Shown: positions 58,638 to 64,000 of the stretch, one piece after another
How the letters are laid out: every line of letters starts with the position of its first letter
How positions within the stretch are numbered: the first letter of the stretch is position 1
Assembly (NCBI GenBank): GCA_036874045.1
Contig: CM072340.1
Span: 697,001 to 761,000 of the forward strand
Reading direction: 5' to 3'
DNA: 64,000 nt
Source: Cymodocea nodosa
Lineage: Eukaryota; Streptophyta; Magnoliopsida; Alismatales; Cymodoceaceae
Notes under the pieces: model-generated
What the model was told of the DNA's origin: nothing
What the model saw: the letters and a program-made list of their open reading frames with translations, nothing else
Database searches by the model: none
Program-made: the position numbers and the translations under genes

Positions 58638-59569
58638 TCGATCTTTGTATGGGAGAGAGAAAGAGAAGCAACAAGGGTAGTATTAATTTATTTATTTTTA
58701 CCTATTGGCACCGCGAAGGCCACCCAAACTCCAAGTCCTGTGGGCATCCACCACAGCTTCTTGGTATTGTTCACCTTGAAGAAGAAGAAGAAGGGTCTGC
58801 AGCAAAAGAAGGGAAGTGACAGCATCAAAACCCCATGAAATCGACCATAAGCAAAGAGCTACAGCATCGATGGGGAGAAAGGGGAACAGATAGATCAAGC
58901 ACATTGCACCCCATACAACTCCACACCAGATTAAATAAATAGGGGGAGCAATCCTGATAAAGCCAGCCCCCAACACCACCCACAAATCAACAAATCCAAA
59001 ACCCCAAAAAAAACTCACCCAACAGTACCATGAATGATAAAATAGAAAAATAGATACATCTATGTAGATATATATATATATATATATATAATATCATCGA
59101 CAGCCAACAAGGATGAGAGGACCCAGAAAGCATGGATGGGAAGGAGAGCAAATCATATGTTTCAGGAGATGATAAATAAGAACAGAGAGGAAGAAAGAGA
59201 AGATGGATCGGGAAGAAACAAAATTACAAAAGCCGGGGCTATATTTTCTCTCACCTGGGCAGCAGTCCTTCCCCCATCGTCACCGTTATCAATCTTCGAC
59301 ACCGACGGCACCGGACGGTGGAGATTTGACCGGCCGAGAAGATCTCCTGCCTCCGCAGCTCCACAAGAGATGGGTGGCCCATGAACGTTGCACCCACCAG
59401 ACGGGTTTGGGAGATCCCCAACCCGGTGCAACAAACCCACATCCCCCGCTACTGCACCACCAGCCGAGGCAACAGGCGACGATGCTCCAGCATGACCGTT
59501 CGCTGGTGCTCTTTCTAGATCTGGGGCGGAGATTGGGATTTGAGGTTGAGGCCTCCTCCTGATTCTCAT
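57587..59569 (-). CDS. WRC-domain protein (not a GRF)
   Basis: A likely nuclear regulatory protein. The WRC domain is a C3H zinc-binding, DNA-binding and nuclear-targeting motif shared with growth-regulating factors; no QLQ domain is seen here. The model is 59255-59569, 58702-58796 and 57587-58367, in phase, giving 396 aa. The N-terminus MRIRRRPQPQIP resembles plant WRC proteins that start MRIRK. The domain reads CSRVNGRGWRCFRQTLVGY then SLCEHH, with C248, C258, C269 and H272 in the exact C-x9-C-x10-C-x2-H spacing. Upstream are Asp/Gly runs. Downstream are basic RRTKRRKPQK, seven Gln (about 309-315), four Pro, an acidic patch and a second basic patch NRIKRKKAG. The middle exon is the weakest part: skipping it and using the CAG at about 58304 also stays in frame. 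Confidence 0.82.
58606..58632 (+). repeat. (GA)n microsatellite in the WRC gene intron
   Basis: Uninterrupted GA run between the second and third predicted exons. Confidence 0.95.
59068..59092. repeat. (AT)n microsatellite in the WRC gene intron
   Basis: AT run in the first predicted intron. Confidence 0.95.
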
Positions 59570-62378
59570 GGCCTTCCCGTGCTGTGTCTAGTCAGAGAAA
59601 CAAAGAGAGAGGGAAGAGATGGGGGGAGAGAGAGCGAAAGAGAGAAGAGGGTGGTTTAGGGACATGGGCGAGGGGTGCAGACGGCATTAGAGGGACCAGA
59701 GATGGAAAATAATGCCGTTTGGTATAATAAATAAAGAATATTTTAATGTGTGGTAAGTCCAGTTAGTGGTTAATTAATTTGATTAGCGGAGGAGATTGTT
59801 AAAAAAATATGTCATGTTAATAAAAGTACGGACATAATTGAATTTTATATACGTTTCTTATCATTTAATTTTAACTTAGAATTTTTTACACACATCTATC
59901 TATTTATAGACAATTCTAAACATTATAAATAAATTACAAATAAGAAAAATATTTAAAAATCTTATTTTAATAAAAATAAGAATAAAATCAAATCTTATAT
60001 ATAATAAATCTTTTTGTTTGTTAACAATTTTTTTCAATTAAAATAATATAAGAGTGGTGGGGAAGACTGATACCCAACCACGTGTGGTCGGGCTGGCAGT
60101 CACCGGCTGCAGCCGGTTCAGGGACGGGATATAAATAAATACGATTTTTTGCTTTCACACCCTCCTAAACGTAATGAATAGCATTTCACACCTTGCATTA
60201 TGATTATTAACTTTTATGAATGCTTAGTTTCGGGATTAATTTCACGTTATGTAAATAAAGTAAAACCTAACTCTGTCCTTATCGTTGGATTTTATTGTTA
60301 TCATTCAAATTAATTCAATAGAGGAAGAGATTGAGATACCGGAAAAATGGTAACAAGGTTAAAAATTCAAATCCTTACCTATCTATATAATACGAAGAAG
60401 TCAAAAGTTTTGTTTTTCAAAAGAGAATTTTGAAAGAAATGATAAAAAAAAAGTGATTTTTATCAAATTATTAGTAAATTTTTAATCTAACTCAACCTCG
60501 TTGACATGATTAGCTGCTCATAAACCTATCAAACTCGCTCAAAGCAAATTACATTTTATATCAATGTTTGAAAAATTAGGGTTGCAACTTAAGGTTTCGT
60601 TATTTCACCAGTTTGTCTATTTTTTTAGTGCTAGCATTTTTGATACAATGCTTGTTATCATCATTAGTGTAACTTTTTTTTTTTCTTTCTAATAATAATA
60701 GAATTTTTTAACTTTTTTTTTAAAAAAAAAATCTTAAACTGACTTTTTAATCAACTGAACTATTACAATTAGTTTATTGATTTTGCTTGTTTTAATTTGT
60801 AATTACAATTCATCGATAATGTCAATATTACATGGAATACAACATCAATAAAGTTCAAGCCTTCATTTACATGGTTTATAAATTTACAGATAAGGTATGT
60901 CAAAGATCTGTTGGTGCACATTTTTCGTTAAAAAATGAAGTAGCAAAATATATAGAAATCGTAAGAAATGAAAAAGATGATAAGATATGATAGGAACTAA
61001 AATATTATTTATGTATATCAAAAAATAATAATAATAAATAAAATATTATTTATGGACGTTAGGAAATGACATTAAATCTTTTTTCATCAAAACCTCTTTG
61101 CAAGAAAATCTTTTTTTTGATACGTTCAACCGTAAAATGGATATCATTGAATCTATAAAACATAAAAGTTTATACTAAAATTAAAATAATATATCGAAAT
61201 CATGTTGTATCGGCTTATGTGCGCAAATCGAACAACGTTTAGTAATAGAGTTTGATTGGTCAAACGATGGCTTAACACGCCGTAAAAAATAATTTAATAT
61301 TAATCAATAATATAATTTAATTGCTTAGGCCTGACATTTATACTACGAGGGTTATGACGTAGAATAAAATGCGTGGTGATGGATTAATTTGGTCGTCCAT
61401 TTGTCCTCGTCGATCAATTTCTTCCGATCCATAAATTCCCAAAGTAGTCCGTTGTCAATATTCTACACCCAATTTCGTACAAGTACGAACCACGTATTCG
61501 GAAGAAGAGGAATCTGGCGACGTTCGACCTCGAAATTTTATTTTTTTATTTTTTCAAAATATTGAAGTTTGACGTAAAAATTATTTGCCGTAAATATTAC
61601 GGTGATTTAATTATCGAAAATTCCAGAGCTGACTTGTAACACACGTAATAACGAGAGCTGACCACGTACGCAATTGAAATATACATTTTTTTTATTTTTT
61701 AAAGTTATGTGCTTTTCCATCCAACCCAGGAGGATTTGTGAATTTTTTGGTAGTTTGTAATTAAGATTATTTTCAAGAGAATTCGTTCCTTTTTTTTCGA
61801 TATTTTATTTTGATAATAATAGTTTTTACATGCATCGAAATTAGAATTAATAAAAATTACGAGTACCGTTATGCTATTTTGCAGCTGGTCATGTATATTT
61901 TTCTAAACAATCAATCTTCTGGTTTTCAAGGGAATTGCAAGTTCCAATTGGAAACCACTGCATTGATGATTAATTGGTGATTAGGGTTTCAAAAGGATTC
62001 ACTTAAAATATGATCTTCTTTTTTAAAGAGCATGATAATGCATGATGATGGATTTCATTAGATTAAATGCAACTGCAACTGCAACAAAACAAGGGTAAGA
62101 TATGATTTAAGTAGCAAAATCAAAATTGATGATGATCGATTACATGGAACACATATTATGGAAGGGGGGAGGAGTGTGGAGGTTGAAGTCAAAGCCCAAA
62201 ATGATAATCCAAGATAAATCAAAAATAGGAGGAGCATGTGTTAACAAATCAAAAGTTAGGAATTTATTTGGATGTTTGAATGATGGGTTTGAAGAAGAGA
62301 ATACAGAGATGATGTTCTTAGATGGATGTTTGGGCATGTTTGGTAAATTGTCCTACTTGACTTCTCATCAAAGGAGGA
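59570..62378. other. WRC gene upstream region and AT-rich spacer
   Basis: 59570-59700 is GA-rich on the plus strand, so CT-rich in the direction of the WRC gene, a probable leader. 59750-62378 has no supported gene; the frames at 62126-62392 (+) and 62140-62337 (-) have no domain. Confidence 0.4.
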
Positions 62379-62817
62379 TTTGTGTCGTTTAAAAAGCTTA
62401 AAAATAAATGTTTAGAAAGTAAACAAAGGTATTTATTTATCTAAGATGAAAAGTTTGAAAATTAATTTTTAACTTTGCTTGATATAAATATTGAATTTTT
62501 TAAAATTTTCCTTTATCTTCTTTTTGGAAAGTCTCACAAAAAGTTCAAGAAAGTAATATGATTTTTAATAAATAATAACAACATTTAATATTGACATTTT
62601 ATGCACTTGTATTTAATTTATGTACTTTTAATTCATTCATTTTTATTAATATTTAATAATTGTATTTTGTGTTAATATTAAAGTTTAATGATATTAATAT
62701 TTAATATTTTATTTTAAAAATATTTTTTTATCCATTTTCATTTTAAATCTTTAACTAACTTTTTTATGATGTATAGAAATAACTTCCACTTTTTCTTAAC
62801 TTTTTTTCGTACACAAA
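62379..62817 (+). mobile_element. TIR-type non-autonomous DNA element, copy 3
   Basis: Left end TTTGTGTCGTTTAAAAAG; right end is the inverse of TTTGTGTACGAAAAAAAG. The terminal motif matches the ends at 7528 and 45791 (TTTGTGCAC, TTTGTACAT), and AT-rich body phrases are shared. Non-coding. Confidence 0.5.
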
Positions 62818-62849
62818 TAGATTCTAACACACATCCTTAAGATGGTTTT

Positions 62850-63070
62850 TGATTAGGATTCATATATAATTAAATGAATTGGAGAAAGATTGAGTAGAAT
62901 TCTTTTCATTTCATGTTAGACTAGGAGAGAGGAGAATGTTGTGGGTCATTCTTAAGAAAGTGTTTTTACATCTCTACCTTGCAAGATAGATTAACACACC
63001 ATTGATATTAATTTCTCTCAAAGGTGGATTGCAAGTACATGTGGATATTTTCTCCAATGGTATCAAAGAG
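62850..63070 (+). mobile_element. Possible LTR end with primer-binding-like site
   Basis: ATGGTATCAAAGAGCTATTCC-like bases at about 63057-63077 resemble the primer site next to plant copia left repeats. They are preceded by a CTCC-ending stretch. No second repeat, gag or pol lies within the window. An old, partial fossil at best. Confidence 0.25.
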
Positions 63071-63752
63071 CTATTCCATCAAACTACAATGACAATCAAA
63101 TAAGCACAAAGTATTTGATGATAGTACCTTATTAATTTTGTGGATTCAAGTATTCTACAATAAAAATTGAATCGTTTGCCAAAACCCAACATCAAAGTCA
63201 ATTTTCTAATCTAGAAAATCATACAAATTGAAATGTTACAAAATGGAAATTGAAATCATACAAAAAGTTGAAACCCTAAATGAATATGCAAATCCAGTGG
63301 CACGTGCATGTAAGAATCTTTTTTCAAAACAATCCTTCCTACAAGAGTGCATAGATTTTAGCAATAAAGGGTCATTTTATGGGTTTCTTTTATTGAAAAT
63401 AAACCATCTGATCAGCATATTTCCAAGTATGAATTTGAACCGAATATGAAGGGAAAATTTCCCCTACCAGAATACCACATTTGCTGCTGAAATCATGTAG
63501 TCCACAGGGTCTTCCGTACCTGTATTCCAACAAATTGCAGTAAAATAATTATAGGTCAGGAATACATATATGATGTCAATGGGCCGTGTCGGCAAGGCCT
63601 ATTGGACTTCAGGTCTGACCACCCATTGTGTCAGGTCATGCATGCAATGAGCGCAAAAAAAAAGCCTAGCCGTGGTCAATAACTCACTTTCATTCATGTT
63701 GCATCGGTTAACGACATAGTTTAATTGTATTCGACTGTGTCAGAATGAATAT
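63071..63752. other. Spacer
   Basis: No supported gene. The plus frame at 63228-63449 (73 codons) might belong to the interior of the possible LTR relic but shows no domain. Confidence 0.35.
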
Positions 63753-63907
63753 TCAAAATAAAAAATTAAACATTTAATTTCCTAAACAAATTTGCTGTTG
63801 ACGGACGCCTTGTTAGAAGAGGTCATCAAAATAGAAAATTGGACATCTAATTTCTTAAAGAAATTAACTACTGATCGACTCATTGATTCGTTGCTTAAAC
63901 AAGTCAT
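63753..63907 (+). repeat. Two diverged tandem units of about 77 bp
   Basis: TCAAAATARAAAATTRRACAT, then TAATTTCYTAAA and a TTGACGGACGCCTTG / TGATCGACTCATTG segment, occur in two consecutive copies. The window ends about 90 bases later. Confidence 0.6.
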
Positions 63908-64000
63908 CGGTACTGATTATCAAAAACCTGAACGAATATTCTTTAAATTATTTCTGACTTCTTCAGTCTAAATCAGACCACCAAATAAGAAATCGAACAT

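Noticed and set aside
57587-59569. Growth-regulating factor (GRF)
   Set aside because: The WRC domain is present but no QLQ domain; the MRIRRR start and layout fit the separate WRC-only family.
1-64000. CRISPR arrays, operons, bacterial insertion sequences or a biosynthetic gene cluster
   Set aside because: The window is plant nuclear DNA; tandem repeats found are minisatellites without spacer structure, and the six genes are functionally unrelated.

Overview
The window is nuclear DNA of a flowering plant, most likely a monocot. GC-rich 5' exons and short GT-AG introns sit in very AT-rich spacer full of decayed transposons, microsatellites and minisatellites. The monocot assignment, possibly a non-grass such as Zingiberales or a palm, is inference from composition and protein style and was not tested. 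Six protein-coding genes can be read. Exon coordinates below were derived by hand from splice signals, phase and recalled family sequences.

Layout. An INDETERMINATE-DOMAIN zinc-finger gene of the IDD14/15/16 type lies at 731-2271 (-, 3 exons). From 2.3 to 18.9 kb there is spacer with tandem repeats, a fold-back element and a TIR element. A zinc-finger homeodomain gene (ZHD) lies at 18976-19620 (+, one exon). From about 20.3 to 30.8 kb is a transposon nest: a decayed PIF/Harbinger element (SANT-like gene plus DDE transposase), an insertion built of inverted repeats and hairpins, a duplicated AT-rich block and a small Ty1/copia fossil. The La protein gene lies at 32830-37090 (-, 9 exons), then spacer with a TIR-type element. 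Glutamate decarboxylase lies at 41775-43871 (-, 7 exons). From 44 to 50 kb are odd low-complexity repeats, another TIR element, a second Harbinger fragment and a LINE fragment. DNA polymerase epsilon subunit 2 (DPB2) lies at 50761-56255 (-, 12 exons). A WRC-domain gene lies at 57587-59569 (-, 3 exons). The last 4 kb holds a TIR element, a possible LTR relic and spacer.

The genes are unrelated single-copy housekeeping or regulatory genes: RNA chaperone, DNA replication, GABA shunt and three nuclear regulators. I see no operon-like or biosynthetic cluster and no convincing new biological system.

The most interesting signals are in DPB2. One intron has textbook minor-spliceosome (U12) AT-AC ends and a matching branch site. 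A second intron has a U12-like GT-AG start. A third donor has a perfect U12 5' motif four bases inside a U2-type intron. That third intron also carries an old small LTR element with a 5-bp target duplication. An E2F-like site lies about 50 bp upstream of the DPB2 start codon. The glutamate decarboxylase has an unusually short C-terminal calmodulin-binding tail.
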